Part shown: piece after piece, positions 9,615 through 18,537 of the stretch
How positions within the stretch are numbered: position 1 is the stretch's first letter
How the letters are laid out: every line of letters starts with the position of its first letter
Assembly: GCA_963735445.1 (NCBI GenBank)
Contig: CAVTLC010000017.1
Location: 19,552 to 83,551 of the forward strand
DNA: 64,000 bases
Origin: AP-15 sp963735445
GTDB lineage: Bacteria; Pseudomonadota; Alphaproteobacteria; ATCC43930; CGMCC-115725
Direction of reading: 5' to 3'
Made by a program: the position numbers and the translations under genes
The notes under the pieces: model-generated
Told to the model about the DNA's origin: nothing
The model's database searches: none
What the model saw: the letters and a program-made list of their open reading frames with translations, nothing else

Positions 9615-10244
9615 TCAGGCCCCGGTGTGGGTCATGCCGAACTGCCACGGGCGCGCCAGCCGTGCCTTTTCTTCGTAGGAGGCGATCTCCGCTCCCTTCT
9701 GCTCGGTCAACCCGATGTCATCGAGCCCATTCAACAGGCAGTGTTTGCGGAATGCATCAACCTCGAAATGCACCTTTTCGCCGTCCGGACGCGTGATCGT
9801 CTGGGTTTCGAGATCGATCGTCATGACCGCGTTGGCGCCTTTCTTGGCGTCTTCCATCAATTCGTCGCAAATGTCTTTTGGCAGCGCGATCGGCAGGATC
9901 CCGTTCTTGAAACAATTGTTATAAAAGATGTCGGCGAAGCTCGGGGCCACGACACAGCGGATGCCGAAATCGAGCAGCGCCCATGGCGCGTGTTCGCGGC
10001 TCGACCCACACCCAAAATTATCGGCGCCGATCAGAATTTTGGCGTTGCGATAAGGCGCCTGGTTCAGCACGAAATCGGGGTTCTCCGACCCGTCGGGGCG
10101 AAACCGGATCTCCTGGAACAGCCATTGCGACAGGCCGGTCCGCTTGATGGTCTTCAAATAGATCGCCGGAAAGATCTTGTCGGTATCGAGGTTGATGATC
10201 GGCAGCGGCGCTGCCACTCCCGTCAGTTCGGTGAATTTATCCAT
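9615..10244 (-). CDS. leuD: 3-isopropylmalate dehydratase small subunit
   Basis: LeuD (209 aa) is the swivel domain of isopropylmalate isomerase and pairs with LeuC to convert 2- into 3-isopropylmalate. The start MDKFTELTGVAAPLPIINLD at 10244 follows a GAGGG site; the open frame extends further upstream but only through a repeat element. The family motif LIGADNFGCGSSREHAPWAL is intact. It lies 3 bp from leuB and is separated from leuC by a 78-bp palindromic repeat, unusual inside this otherwise compact operon. Confidence 0.97.
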   Translation of the reverse strand: MDKFTELTGVAAPLPIINLDTDKIFPAIYLKTIKRTGLSQWLFQEIRFRPDGSENPDFVLNQAPYRNAKILIGADNFGCGSSREHAPWALLDFGIRCVVAPSFADIFYNNCFKNGILPIALPKDICDELMEDAKKGANAVMTIDLETQTITRPDGEKVHFEVDAFRKHCLLNGLDDIGLTEQKGAEIASYEEKARLARPWQFGMTHTGA

Positions 10245-10259
10245 TTTACCCTCTTCGGT

Positions 10260-10337
10260 GTCATCCCGGCGAAGGCCGGATCCACCATTCAACTTTTGAG
10301 GAGGCGGAAAAGCGGGTCCCACCTCCGCCCGGATGAC
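10260..10337. repeat. Extragenic palindromic element between leuC and leuD
   Basis: This 78-bp element begins GTCATCCCGGCGAAGGCCGG and ends CCGCCCGGATGAC, the right end being the imperfect inverted complement of the left, so it can fold into a hairpin. Read on the plus strand it gives the peptide VIPAKAG, a familiar translation signature of a widespread family of proteobacterial extragenic repeats. It sits 6 bp after the leuC stop and 15 bp before the leuD start, where it could alter relative leuC/leuD expression or RNA stability. Confidence 0.7.
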
Positions 10338-10343
10338 GATTTC

Positions 10344-11759
10344 TTAGCCCAATTGGCGCACGTCGGCGAGGTGGCCGGTGACCGCGGCGGCGGCGGCCAT
10401 CGCCGGACCCATCAGATGGGTCTTGGCGTTCTTGCCCTGGCGGCCCTCGAAATTGCGGTTTGAGGTCGAGGCAATCCGCTCGCCGTTCATTGCCTTGTCG
10501 TCGTTCATCGACATGCACATCGAGCAGCCGGCGTCGCGCCATTGGAAGCCGGCTTCGAGGAAGATGCGGTCGAGCCCTTCCTCCTCGGCTTGGTGCTTGA
10601 CATGCCCCGACCCCGGCACGACCAGCGCCGTAACCCCACTCGCGACGCGGCGGCCTTTGGCGATTGCCGCAGCAGCGCGCAGATCTTCGATGCGACTGTT
10701 GGTGCAAGAGCCGATAAAGACGCGTTGCACCGGCACTTCGGTCAGCAGCGTGTTCGGCTGCAATTGCATGTATTGCAATGCGCGCTCGATCGCCGCCCGC
10801 TTTAGCGGGTCGTCGATTTGTGCCGGGTCGGGCACCCGGCCGGTGACCGGCGCAGCCTGCTCCGGATTGGTGCCCCAGGTGACGTGCGGCGCGATATCGG
10901 CAGCGTCGAGATGCGCCTCTTTGTCGTATTTGGCGCCCGGATCGGACGGGAGCGTGCGCCAATAAGCGACCGCTTGCTCCCATGCCGCACCCTTTGGCGC
11001 GTAGGGCCGTCCCATGACATAGGCGATGGTCTTCTCGTCGGGTGCCACGAGCCCGGCGCGCGCCCCGGCTTCGATCGACATGTTGCAGACCGTCATCCGG
11101 CCTTCCATCGACATGTCGCGGAAGGTGCTGCCGGCATATTCGAACACATGACCGGTGCCGCCGGCGGTGCCGATCTTGGCGATGATCGCCAGGATCACAT
11201 CCTTTGGGCTGACCCCGGCGCCGAGACTGCCGTTGACCGAGATCAGCATGTTCTTGGCGGGCGCCTGGATCAGTGTCTGGGTGGCAAGAACGTGCTCGAC
11301 CTCGGAGGTGCCGATGCCAAAGGCGAGCGCCCCCAAAGCGCCATGCGTCGCGGTGTGGCTGTCGCCGCACACGATCGTCATGCCGGGCTGACTCAGTCCC
11401 TGCTCGGGTCCGATGATGTGGACGATGCCCTGGTCGATGCTGTCGATCGAGAAATACGGGACCCCGAACTCTTTGACGTTGCGCTCGAGCACGTCGACCT
11501 GCAGCTTCGACTCGGGGTTGTCGATCCCGGCGACGCCGGCGCTGCGGTTGGTCGTCGGGATGTTGTGATCGGCGACCGCCATCGTCGCATCGGGACGGCG
11601 CACCTTGCGGCCGGCGAGCTTCAACCCTTCAAAAGCTTGCGGCGTGGTGACCTCGTGGATCAAATGAAGGTCGATATAGATCAGGTAGGTGCCTTCGCCC
11701 TGCGGGGCGATGACGTGGTTGTCCCAGATCTTGTCGAACAGCGTGCGCGGCGCGGGCAT
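10344..11759 (-). CDS. leuC: 3-isopropylmalate dehydratase large subunit
   Basis: LeuC (471 aa) is the iron-sulfur subunit of isopropylmalate isomerase. The cluster cysteines are visible in GSCTNSRIEDL and in AGCSMCMSMNDDK, and VCGDSHTATHGALG is the conserved substrate block. The start MPAPRTLFDKIWDNH at 11759 has GGAG 8 nt upstream. The frame upstream is open all the way through rplS with no stop, so on paper LeuC is the C-terminal part of an L19-LeuC fusion; the ribosome site and normal LeuC length argue for independent translation. Confidence 0.95.
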   Translation of the reverse strand: MPAPRTLFDKIWDNHVIAPQGEGTYLIYIDLHLIHEVTTPQAFEGLKLAGRKVRRPDATMAVADHNIPTTNRSAGVAGIDNPESKLQVDVLERNVKEFGVPYFSIDSIDQGIVHIIGPEQGLSQPGMTIVCGDSHTATHGALGALAFGIGTSEVEHVLATQTLIQAPAKNMLISVNGSLGAGVSPKDVILAIIAKIGTAGGTGHVFEYAGSTFRDMSMEGRMTVCNMSIEAGARAGLVAPDEKTIAYVMGRPYAPKGAAWEQAVAYWRTLPSDPGAKYDKEAHLDAADIAPHVTWGTNPEQAAPVTGRVPDPAQIDDPLKRAAIERALQYMQLQPNTLLTEVPVQRVFIGSCTNSRIEDLRAAAAIAKGRRVASGVTALVVPGSGHVKHQAEEEGLDRIFLEAGFQWRDAGCSMCMSMNDDKAMNGERIASTSNRNFEGRQGKNAKTHLMGPAMAAAAAVTGHLADVRQLG

Positions 11760-12200
11760 AGCTCTTACTCCGAGGGATTTGTCATTGCCAGCAGCAGCCG
11801 CTGCCGGGCGCGGCGCCGATGCCGTTTCCTGGCGCCCGCTGTCGCGAGCGCGCTCGGCAATACGCGCCCGCTTACCGGTGAGACCACGCAAATAGTAAAG
11901 CTTGGCCCGGCGCACGACGCCGCGGCGCACGACATCGATGGCGGTGATGCGCGGCGAATGCAGCGGAAACACGCGCTCCACGCCCTCGCCATAGGAGATC
12001 TTGCGCAAGGTAAAGCTCGAATTGACGCCAGCGTTCTTGCGGCCGATGCACACCCCTTCAAAGGCTTGGATGCGCTCGCGCTCGCCCTCGACGACGCGCA
12101 GACTGACCCGCACCGTATCGCCGGGCTCGAATTTCGGCACCGGGCGGGCGGCCAGGAGCTTTTCGACCTGCTCGCGTTCCAATTGCTGAAGAAGGTTCAT
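11760..12200 (-). CDS. rplS: 50S ribosomal protein L19, stop codon missing
   Basis: L19 sits at the 30S-50S interface. The start MNLLQQLEREQVEKLLAARP at 12200 overlaps the trmD stop by 4 bp. The core is typical (PGDTVRVSLRV, FEGVCIGRKNAGVNSSFT, RRAKLYYLRGLTGKRARI) and an Ala/Pro-rich tail follows. The frame then runs into leuC without a stop. Shifting by one base near the end would give a short tail ending at the TAA that overlaps the leuC ribosome site (GGAGTAAGAG), the arrangement expected. The 147 codons given end just before the leuC ATG. A single extra base is the likely cause. Confidence 0.88.
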
Positions 12201-12934
12201 CTTTCGACCCCTTGATTGATTGGAGCGTCGCTCCCGATTACATGGCCGGGGGCGGCCAGATAGCGTTCCCACAAATCACCGCGGCGCTCGCGCGTCAGTC
12301 GTTCGGCTTCGGACCGCCGCCAGGCGCGGATGCGGCCGTGGTCACCCGAGACCAGCACCTCCGGCACCAGCCGGCCCTGCCACAATTGTGGTCGCGTGTA
12401 CTGCGGATATTCGAGCAGCCCGTCGGCAAAACTCTCCTCGGTAAGCCCCTCGGCATCGCCGACCACACCCGGCAGCAATCGCACGCAAGCATCGATCAGC
12501 GCAATCGCCGCCGGCTCGCCGCCCGATAACACAAAATCGCCGAGACTGACTTCCTCGACAGCGCGGGCTTCGATAACGCGCTCGTCGATCCCCTCGAAAC
12601 GGCCGCAAATCAATGTGACACCCGGACCTGCGGCGAGATCCGCGACCCTACCCTGATCGAGCCGGCGGCCGCGTGGGGACAGCAGAACCAGCGGCCCGAT
12701 ACCGCCGGCGCCGGTTATTGCGGCGTCCACTACGTCGGGACGCATCACCATGCCGGGCCCGCCGCCAAATGGCGCATCGTCGACCGAGTGATGTTTGTCC
12801 TGCGCGAAGTCGCGGATGTCGACGGCTTCGAGCTGCCACAATCCGGCCCGCAATGCCTTGCCGGCGAGCGAATAGGCGAGCGGTCCCGGCAGCATCTCGG
12901 GAAAGATCGTCAATACCGTCGCCCGCCAGGTCAT
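12197..12934 (-). CDS. trmD: tRNA (guanine-N1)-methyltransferase
   Basis: TrmD (245 aa) methylates G37 of tRNAs reading CNN codons and prevents +1 frameshifting. The knotted SPOUT fold is shown by LLSPRGRRLDQ, CGRFEGIDERVIE and SLGDFVLSGGEPAAIALIDA, which bind SAM; the C-terminal helical region with PQYTRPQLWQG binds tRNA. Length is normal. It overlaps rimM by 4 bp at its start and rplS by 4 bp at its end, indicating translational coupling in the ffh-rpsP-rimM-trmD-rplS block. Confidence 0.97.
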   Translation of the reverse strand: MTWRATVLTIFPEMLPGPLAYSLAGKALRAGLWQLEAVDIRDFAQDKHHSVDDAPFGGGPGMVMRPDVVDAAITGAGGIGPLVLLSPRGRRLDQGRVADLAAGPGVTLICGRFEGIDERVIEARAVEEVSLGDFVLSGGEPAAIALIDACVRLLPGVVGDAEGLTEESFADGLLEYPQYTRPQLWQGRLVPEVLVSGDHGRIRAWRRSEAERLTRERRGDLWERYLAAPGHVIGSDAPINQGVER

Positions 12935-13482
12935 GCCTCTTCCTCCACCGGGATCGGCGCATCCTCGACATCGTTCAGCAGCCCCGGCGGCGGGTCGACG
13001 ACAAGTCGCCCAGCCTCGATTTCGATTTTCGGCACGACCGCGCGGGTAAACGGCACCATCGCTGGCGGTGCGCCGCTGCGCTCGATTTCGAGGGTATCAC
13101 CGGCGCCGAAATCATGGACCGCACGCACCCGGCCGAGCGGTGTCCCATCCTTTAGCAACACAGCGAGCCCGATCAAATCGGCGTGGTAGTATTCCTCGTC
13201 TTCGGGCGGGGGCAGCGCTGAGCGCGGCAGATAGAGCCGGAGCCCTCGCAATGCCTCGGCGCGATTGCGGTCATCCACACCCGATAGGCGTCCGATCAAC
13301 ACCCCCTTTGCCGCGCCGAGCAAGCGCAATTCCAGTCGGCGTATGCCGCTCTCGTCGGCAAGCGGTCCATAGGCGGCGACATCCTCAGGGCGCGCGGTAA
13401 AGCTCTTGATCCGCACAGCGCCGGTCACCCCCTGCGGGCCGGTGACAACCCCGACGCAAACCTGCTTTTCCGTCGCTGCCAT
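12931..13482 (-). CDS. rimM: 16S rRNA processing protein RimM
   Basis: RimM (183 aa) assists maturation of the 30S head by binding S19 and 16S rRNA. The N-terminal barrel shows VGVVTGPQGVTGAVRIKSFT, and the C-terminal PRC-barrel shows YYHADLIGLAVLLKDGTPLG and PFTRAVVPKIEIEAGRLVVD. It ends in an acidic tail (EDAPIPVEEEA). It overlaps trmD by 4 bp and lies 32 bp after rpsP, the usual alphaproteobacterial order. Confidence 0.95.
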   Translation of the reverse strand: MAATEKQVCVGVVTGPQGVTGAVRIKSFTARPEDVAAYGPLADESGIRRLELRLLGAAKGVLIGRLSGVDDRNRAEALRGLRLYLPRSALPPPEDEEYYHADLIGLAVLLKDGTPLGRVRAVHDFGAGDTLEIERSGAPPAMVPFTRAVVPKIEIEAGRLVVDPPPGLLNDVEDAPIPVEEEA

Positions 13483-13514
13483 GAATCACGCCTACAGTCG
13501 CCGAGGATCAGCGC

Positions 13515-13874
13515 CTAGCTGCTTCCGGCGGCGGCCGCTGTCGCTTCGGCAGCGGCTTTCATTCGTTCTTGTGCTTTGGCTTTTGGCGCCGATTTGATCG
13601 GTGTCTCGCGAACCGGAGGCTTTTCGATCAACCCCGCCTCCCCGAGAAATCGGGCGACGCGATCGGTCGGCAGTGCGCCCACGCCCAACCAGTGCTGGAC
13701 GCGTTCGGTCTTCAGGGTGACACGATCGGCATGACCGCGATCGAGCATCGGATTGTAGGTCCCGACCCGCTCGATAAAGCGGCCGTCGCGCGGACTGCGC
13801 GAATCAGCGATGACAATGCTGTAGTAAGGCCGCTTTTTGGCGCCGCCGCGGGCCAGACGAATTTTCAACGACAT
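13515..13874 (-). CDS. rpsP: 30S ribosomal protein S16
   Basis: S16 (119 aa) is an early 30S assembly protein. The N-terminus MSLKIRLARGGAKKRPYYSI followed by VIADSRSPRDGRFIERVGTYNPM is diagnostic. After the conserved 80-residue core there is a Lys/Ala-rich extension (KAKAQERMKAAAEATAAAAGSS in part), common in alphaproteobacteria. It starts 14 bp after the ffh stop and is followed by rimM. Confidence 0.97.
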   Translation of the reverse strand: MSLKIRLARGGAKKRPYYSIVIADSRSPRDGRFIERVGTYNPMLDRGHADRVTLKTERVQHWLGVGALPTDRVARFLGEAGLIEKPPVRETPIKSAPKAKAQERMKAAAEATAAAAGSS

Positions 13875-13888
13875 CTTTTCACTCGCTG

Positions 13889-15280
13889 CTAATGGCGAAG
13901 CCCGGCGCCCGGCATCAGCCCGGCAAGGCCGTGCCGCGCCAAGCCCTTAGGCCCAAGCTTCTTCATCTTTTTCATCATGTCGGCCATATCCTGGTATTGC
14001 TTCAACAGCCGATTGATCTCCTGGACCGACGTTCCCGAACCGCCGGCAATGCGCCGCCGCCGCGAACCGTTCAACAATTTCGGGTTGCGCCGTTCGTTTT
14101 TGGTCATCGACGAGATGATCGCTTCCTGGCGCTTGATGATGCTCTCGTCGATGTTGGCGTCGCCCAGTTGCTTCTTGAGCTTGCCGATCCCCGGCAGCAT
14201 CGACAACATGCCGCCCATTCCGCCCATGCGGCGGATCTGGCGCAGTTGGCCGGCGAGGTCATCGAGATCGAAATTGCCCTTGGCCATTTTGGCCGCGAGC
14301 TTTTCGGCTTCGTCGCGGTCGACGGTTTCGGCCGCCTTTTCGACCAGGCTGACGACATCGCCCATGCCGAGAATGCGGCCGGCAATGCGCTCCGGATGAA
14401 ACGGCTCCAGCGCCCCGATCCGCTCGCCGGTGCCGATAAAGACGATCGGTTTGCCGGTGATCTGGCGCATCGACAATGCCGCCCCGCCGCGCGCATCGCC
14501 GTCTACCCGGGTCAGCACGATGCCGGTGATCGAGGCGCGCTCGCTAAACGCCTTGGCAAGATTGACCGCGTCCTGACCGGTCATCGCATCGGCAACGAGC
14601 AAGCTCTGGTGCGGGCGCGCCACATCGCTGACCGCCGCCACTTCGAGCATCAACTCCTCGTTGATGTGGAGGCGCCCGGCGGTGTCGTAGATCACGACGT
14701 CGTAGCCTTGCATGCGGGCGGTTTCGAGTGCACGCCGGGTGATCGCGACCGGGTTCTCGCCGGGCACGACCGGCAAGCTGGTAACGCCGATCTGGCGGCC
14801 GAGCACGGCGAGCTGCTCCTGTGCCGCCGGGCGCTGCACGTCGAGCGAGGCGAGCAATACTTTTTTGCGATCGCGCTGTTTCAGCCGGTTCGCGATTTTG
14901 CCGGCGGTCGTGGTTTTGCCCGAGCCCTGCAGCCCGACCAGCATGATGCCGACCGGCGCCGGTGCGTTCAGATCGAGCCCGTCGGCTGCAATCCCGGCCG
15001 GCCCGCCGCCCAGACCACCACCGAGCACTTCGACCAAATGGTCGTGCACGATCTTGACCACCATCTGCGCCGGCGTTACCGAGCGCAGCACCTCCTGACC
15101 CAGCGCTTTCTCGCGCACCGCAGCGATAAAGTCGCGCACGACAGGCAGCGCGACATCGGCTTCGAGCAACGCGACGCGGATTTCGCGCATCGCGGTACCG
15201 ACATCAGCCTCGGTCAGCGCGCCATGGCGGCGTAGCCGGTCGAAAACATCGCCAAGGCGATCGGTCAGGCTATCGAACAT
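13889..15280 (-). CDS. ffh: Signal recognition particle GTPase Ffh
   Basis: Ffh (463 aa) binds 4.5S RNA and delivers nascent membrane proteins to FtsY. The start MFDSLTDRLGDVFDRLRRHG at 15280 is the family N-terminus; the frame extends upstream but without family sequence. The NG domain shows GLQGSGKTTTAGKIANRL, DTAGRLHINEELM and TRVDGDARGGAAL; the C-terminal M domain is methionine-rich (RRMGGMGGMLSMLPGIG, then YQDMADMMKKMKK). It is the first gene of the operon and diverges from the gene at 15593. Confidence 0.97.
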   Translation of the reverse strand: MFDSLTDRLGDVFDRLRRHGALTEADVGTAMREIRVALLEADVALPVVRDFIAAVREKALGQEVLRSVTPAQMVVKIVHDHLVEVLGGGLGGGPAGIAADGLDLNAPAPVGIMLVGLQGSGKTTTAGKIANRLKQRDRKKVLLASLDVQRPAAQEQLAVLGRQIGVTSLPVVPGENPVAITRRALETARMQGYDVVIYDTAGRLHINEELMLEVAAVSDVARPHQSLLVADAMTGQDAVNLAKAFSERASITGIVLTRVDGDARGGAALSMRQITGKPIVFIGTGERIGALEPFHPERIAGRILGMGDVVSLVEKAAETVDRDEAEKLAAKMAKGNFDLDDLAGQLRQIRRMGGMGGMLSMLPGIGKLKKQLGDANIDESIIKRQEAIISSMTKNERRNPKLLNGSRRRRIAGGSGTSVQEINRLLKQYQDMADMMKKMKKLGPKGLARHGLAGLMPGAGLRH

Positions 15281-15362
15281 CAGAATTCCCGAAACTGTAC
15301 CCCGCCGACAAAAAGAGCCAGTGCGCGACACTCGCGGACTGGCGTCCCCTATTCGGGCGGAC

Positions 15363-15379
15363 CGCTCCCTTAGGGAGCG
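15363..15379. other. Short hairpin in the ffh upstream region
   Basis: CGCTCCC-TTA-GGGAGCG forms a perfect 7-bp stem with a 3-nt loop, about 85 bp upstream of the ffh start. The 15281-15592 gap between divergent genes holds no ORF with a ribosome site and nothing else recognisable apart from AGGGAG, the ribosome site of the gene at 15593. A transcript leader structure is possible; there is no T-tract to support a terminator. Confidence 0.3.
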
Positions 15380-15592
15380 ATGGTCAAACGGTAATTATGT
15401 CGTCCCCTCATGTCAATGGCGCGGCTCGGGTTTGCCTCACAGCCATGACAAGCACCTGCGGCGGGGCCGGGTCACCTGTGATAGCCGCACCCGCGGGATC
15501 TACCAAGATTTGGCGCGAGTGACACCCCTTTGAGGCCTCGCCTCACCTAGCCGCCGCGCCTATAGTGCGCCGCTCGAGCAAGGGAGACCAAA

Positions 15593-16240
15593 ATGGCGGA
15601 AAGCAAATGGATCAGACCTACCCATTCGGTTTTGCCGCCGCGGCCACCGCTTCTGACTCCGCATCCGGCAGTGCCGCCGCTAATCCCGCCGGTACATGTT
15701 GTCGACCTGATGACTGAAGCGGGATCAGCCGTCTTCGGGGCGCAGTGGCGGGCAAGAGAGGCAAAGCTGGTCGAATGCCCGGCGCTCAGCGACTCCCGGC
15801 CCGAATTCAAGACGACCTACGATGTCGAACCGCATGCTGAGGAGCGCGGCTACGACGATTCTGACTGGGAGGCCGTACCGGCGACCGATCTCGGGGGCCG
15901 GCGCGGCGGCGGCATGATCTCGTTTTTATGGTACCGCGCGACCTTGACGATACCGGTCAACGCCGCGGGCTTCGAGACCGCCGGAGCGATGGCGGTATTC
16001 CGGGTCAATGTCGACGATTATGCGGAAATCTGGATCAACGGCGAAATGCCGCGCGCTGCCGGCAGACCAAGTCCTTACACAATCCAAGGATTCAACATGC
16101 CGCACCGGATCGTGCTCGCCACCGAGGTCGCGCCCGGCGATGCGTTCGAGGTCGCGGTGTTTGCGATCAACGGACCGATCTCCGCGGCGCCGGCTAATTT
16201 TCTGTGGTTCCGCGAGGCCAAGGTCGAGTTCTTCCGCTAA
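15593..16240 (+). CDS. Cytoplasmic beta-sandwich (galactose-binding-like) protein
   Basis: A 215-aa soluble protein behind an AGGGAG site. A proline-rich start (LPPRPPLLTPHPAVPP) is followed by a domain with YDDSDWEAVPA, ISFLWYRATLTIP, AVFRVNVDDYAEIWINGE and VAVFAINGP. This order (a DSxW loop, a Wyr strand, a D-x-aromatic-E-x-W-hNG strand, then a V-hNG strand) is that of the sugar-binding jelly-roll domain of family 2 glycosidases. There is no catalytic domain or signal peptide. It may bind a carbohydrate; partner and role are unknown. It converges on the GMC oxidoreductase gene. Confidence 0.7.
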   Translation: MAESKWIRPTHSVLPPRPPLLTPHPAVPPLIPPVHVVDLMTEAGSAVFGAQWRAREAKLVECPALSDSRPEFKTTYDVEPHAEERGYDDSDWEAVPATDLGGRRGGGMISFLWYRATLTIPVNAAGFETAGAMAVFRVNVDDYAEIWINGEMPRAAGRPSPYTIQGFNMPHRIVLATEVAPGDAFEVAVFAINGPISAAPANFLWFREAKVEFFR

Positions 16241-16364
16241 GCGCGGCTAAAGAGTTGTCCGGTTCGCTTCCCGACCAAAGTCGGGATCGGCCACGGATTC
16301 CGGGCCTGCGCCGGGAAGCCGGTTGCCGCTGTAAAGACCGTATTATTCTCTGATCCCGCGCTCG

Positions 16365-18000
16365 TCATGCGTTCGCCGGAGCGAGCGGCGGGCGGCCGCG
16401 GATCAAATCGGCGGCCTTCTCCGCGATCATGATCACGACCGCGTTGATGTTGCCGCCAACCATATCCGGCATGACCGAGGCGTCGACGACGCGCAATCCC
16501 TCGACACCGAGCACCCTCAGTTCGGGGTCGACGACTGCGGTAGGGTCGGTCGCGCGGCCCATCTTGCAGGTGCCGAGCGGGTGGTGCGCGGTGGCGGCGG
16601 TCGCGCGAACATAAGCATCGAGCGCCTCATCGCTTTGCACGCCGGAGCCGGGGGCCAGTTCGCCGGCGGCAAAGTCGCTGAGCGGCGGCGTCGCACAAAT
16701 GCGCCGCACCAGTTTCAACCCTTCGCGGATCGTCCGCCGGTCACCTTCGGTGGCGAGGAAATTCTGGCGAATTTTCACCGGAGCGACGCGGGTCGGCGGA
16801 CGCGAGTTCGATCTCGCCGCGGCTCTCCGGATGCAGCATCACCGCGCGCAGGGAAAACCCGTCGGCATAGGCCGGCTTGAACGGCGGCAGATAGGGTGAG
16901 GCCTTGGTCGCCACCGCGCGAAACAGGAACTGGATGTCGGGCAATTCGAGCTCGGGCCGGGTTTTGACAAAGCCGGTCCAGCCACTCGGGGTCTCGCTCG
17001 CGGGGCCCGTGCCAAAGCAATAACTGCGGGCTAGTGCGGGTAGGATGCGGTCAAGCCGCATCGTCGCGACAAACGGGCCCGGCTCGCGGCGCGCGTAATC
17101 CGCCAGCACCGACAGATGGTCCTGCAGGTTTTGGCCGACCCCGGTCAGCGGCGCCGCGACTGCGATCCCGTGCCTGGCCAGCCGATCCGGGTCGCCGATG
17201 CCGGACAGCATCAATAGCTGCGGCGAGTTGATGACGCCGCCCGACAGAATGACCTCGCGCTCGGCCCGCGCCACGCTGGTTTCGCCGCCGCGCTGGTATT
17301 CGACGCCAATCGCGCGACCGCGATCGAGCACGATGCGGTGCGCCAGCGCCCCGGTCTCGACCGTCAGGTTGGACCGGGTTAGGGCCGGGCGCAGATAGGC
17401 TTCGGCGGCGCTGCAGCGGCGGCCGCGGCGGATTGTCTGCTGCATCCGCCCCAAGCCTTCCTGCTGCGCCCCGTTGTAGTCATCGGTGAGCGGCAGCTGC
17501 AACGCAGCACCGGCGGCAAGGCAGGCATCGATGATCGGGTCGTCGTATCGCGCAGTGCCGACAGTCAGCGGGCCATCGCCGCCGCGATATTGGTTAGCGC
17601 CACCTTCCCAGGTTTCCTGGCGGCGGAAATAGGGCAGCACATGAGCATAGGACCAGTCGTCGAGCCCGCCGGCCGCCCAACGATCGTAATCGCCGCGATT
17701 GCCGCGGACATAGGCCATCGCGTTGATCGACGAGCTGCCGCCGATGACCTTGCCGCGGGCGCATTCGATGCGCCGGCCGTTGGCGTTTGCCTCGGGCTCG
17801 GTGAAATACATCCAGTCATGCAGCCGGCGCTCGAGGATGCGGCCCCAGCCGAGCGGGATGTGGATCCACGGATCGCGGTCCCAGCCGCCGGCTTCGAGCA
17901 GCAACACCGTTGCGTCGGGGTCCTCGCTGAGCCGATTGGCCAAGGTGCAACCGGCCGAGCCGGCCCCGACGATCACGTAGGTATAGGATTTCGCCGCCAT
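16365..18000 (-). CDS. GMC-family FAD alcohol/choline oxidoreductase, reading frame broken by one base
   Basis: A FAD-linked GMC oxidoreductase (about 544 aa when corrected) that oxidises an alcohol. The N-terminus has the dinucleotide fold YVIVGAGSAGCTLANRLSE and LLLEAGG; GKVIGGSSSINAMAYVRG is GMC signature 1 and VILSGGVINSPQLLMLSGIG signature 2. The C-terminal part carries the active-site HHPLGTCKMG. The frame breaks near 16784-16790: deleting one C turns DPRRSGENSPEF into DPRAPVKIRQNF, which joins the two halves; the total length is 3n+1. It lies just downstream of the dioxygenase genes on the same strand, suggesting a shared catabolic route. Confidence 0.88.
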
Positions 18001-18053
18001 TTCCGCCTCCCGCGGATGTTCCGGCGATGACGCTCGCGGGGGCTAGGCGCCGG

Positions 18054-18533
18054 TCAGATCGGGATTGCGAGCAAGGTGTCGATCTGGCGACTGTCGAGAA
18101 CGACTTCTTTGCGGGCGAACTTCCACTCCTCGCCGACGCGCACGACCCGATCGACATAGCGCCCGGCGGCGAAGATCATCATGTCGCCTTCCTGCATCGT
18201 GCGGATCACGAGAAAGTTGGCTTCGAGATCGACGGCTTGCGCGGTTTCGCCCGTGATGCGAATTGACGAGACCAGGTGGCGATAGCGCTGCGGCTCGTAA
18301 ATGTTGGCTTCACGCAAGGCGCTGACCCGATCCTGCACCATATTGCGCGAGGTCGCGTAGATCAGGCCAAGAGGGAGGTCGGCCTCGTAATTCTCCACCG
18401 AGGTCACGCGGTAAAAGCAGTCCTCGGTAAAGAAATCGGGCCAGGCTTCTAGGTTGTCGGCGTCAAGGCAGTGAACGTAGGCGGCATACAGCTCTTGGAG
18501 CTCCAACCGGCGTACGACAGCCTCGATGTCCAC
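18054..18533 (-). CDS. Aromatic-ring-hydroxylating dioxygenase beta subunit
   Basis: A 159-aa small subunit with the NTF2-like alpha+beta fold of ring-hydroxylating dioxygenases. The N-terminus (RLELQELYAAYVHCLDADNLEAWPDFF) and YVDRVVRVGEEWKFARKEVVLDS near the C-terminus are characteristic. It has no cofactor; it supports the alpha3beta3 hexamer. It starts 4 bp after the alpha-subunit stop, so the two are translated together. Confidence 0.92.
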   Translation of the reverse strand: MDIEAVVRRLELQELYAAYVHCLDADNLEAWPDFFTEDCFYRVTSVENYEADLPLGLIYATSRNMVQDRVSALREANIYEPQRYRHLVSSIRITGETAQAVDLEANFLVIRTMQEGDMMIFAAGRYVDRVVRVGEEWKFARKEVVLDSRQIDTLLAIPI

Positions 18534-18537
18534 CGCT

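Noticed and set aside
9411..12215. Long open frames on the plus strand opposite leuB-leuC-rplS
   Set aside because: They mirror high-GC codon structure of the real genes, have no family sequence and no ribosome sites.
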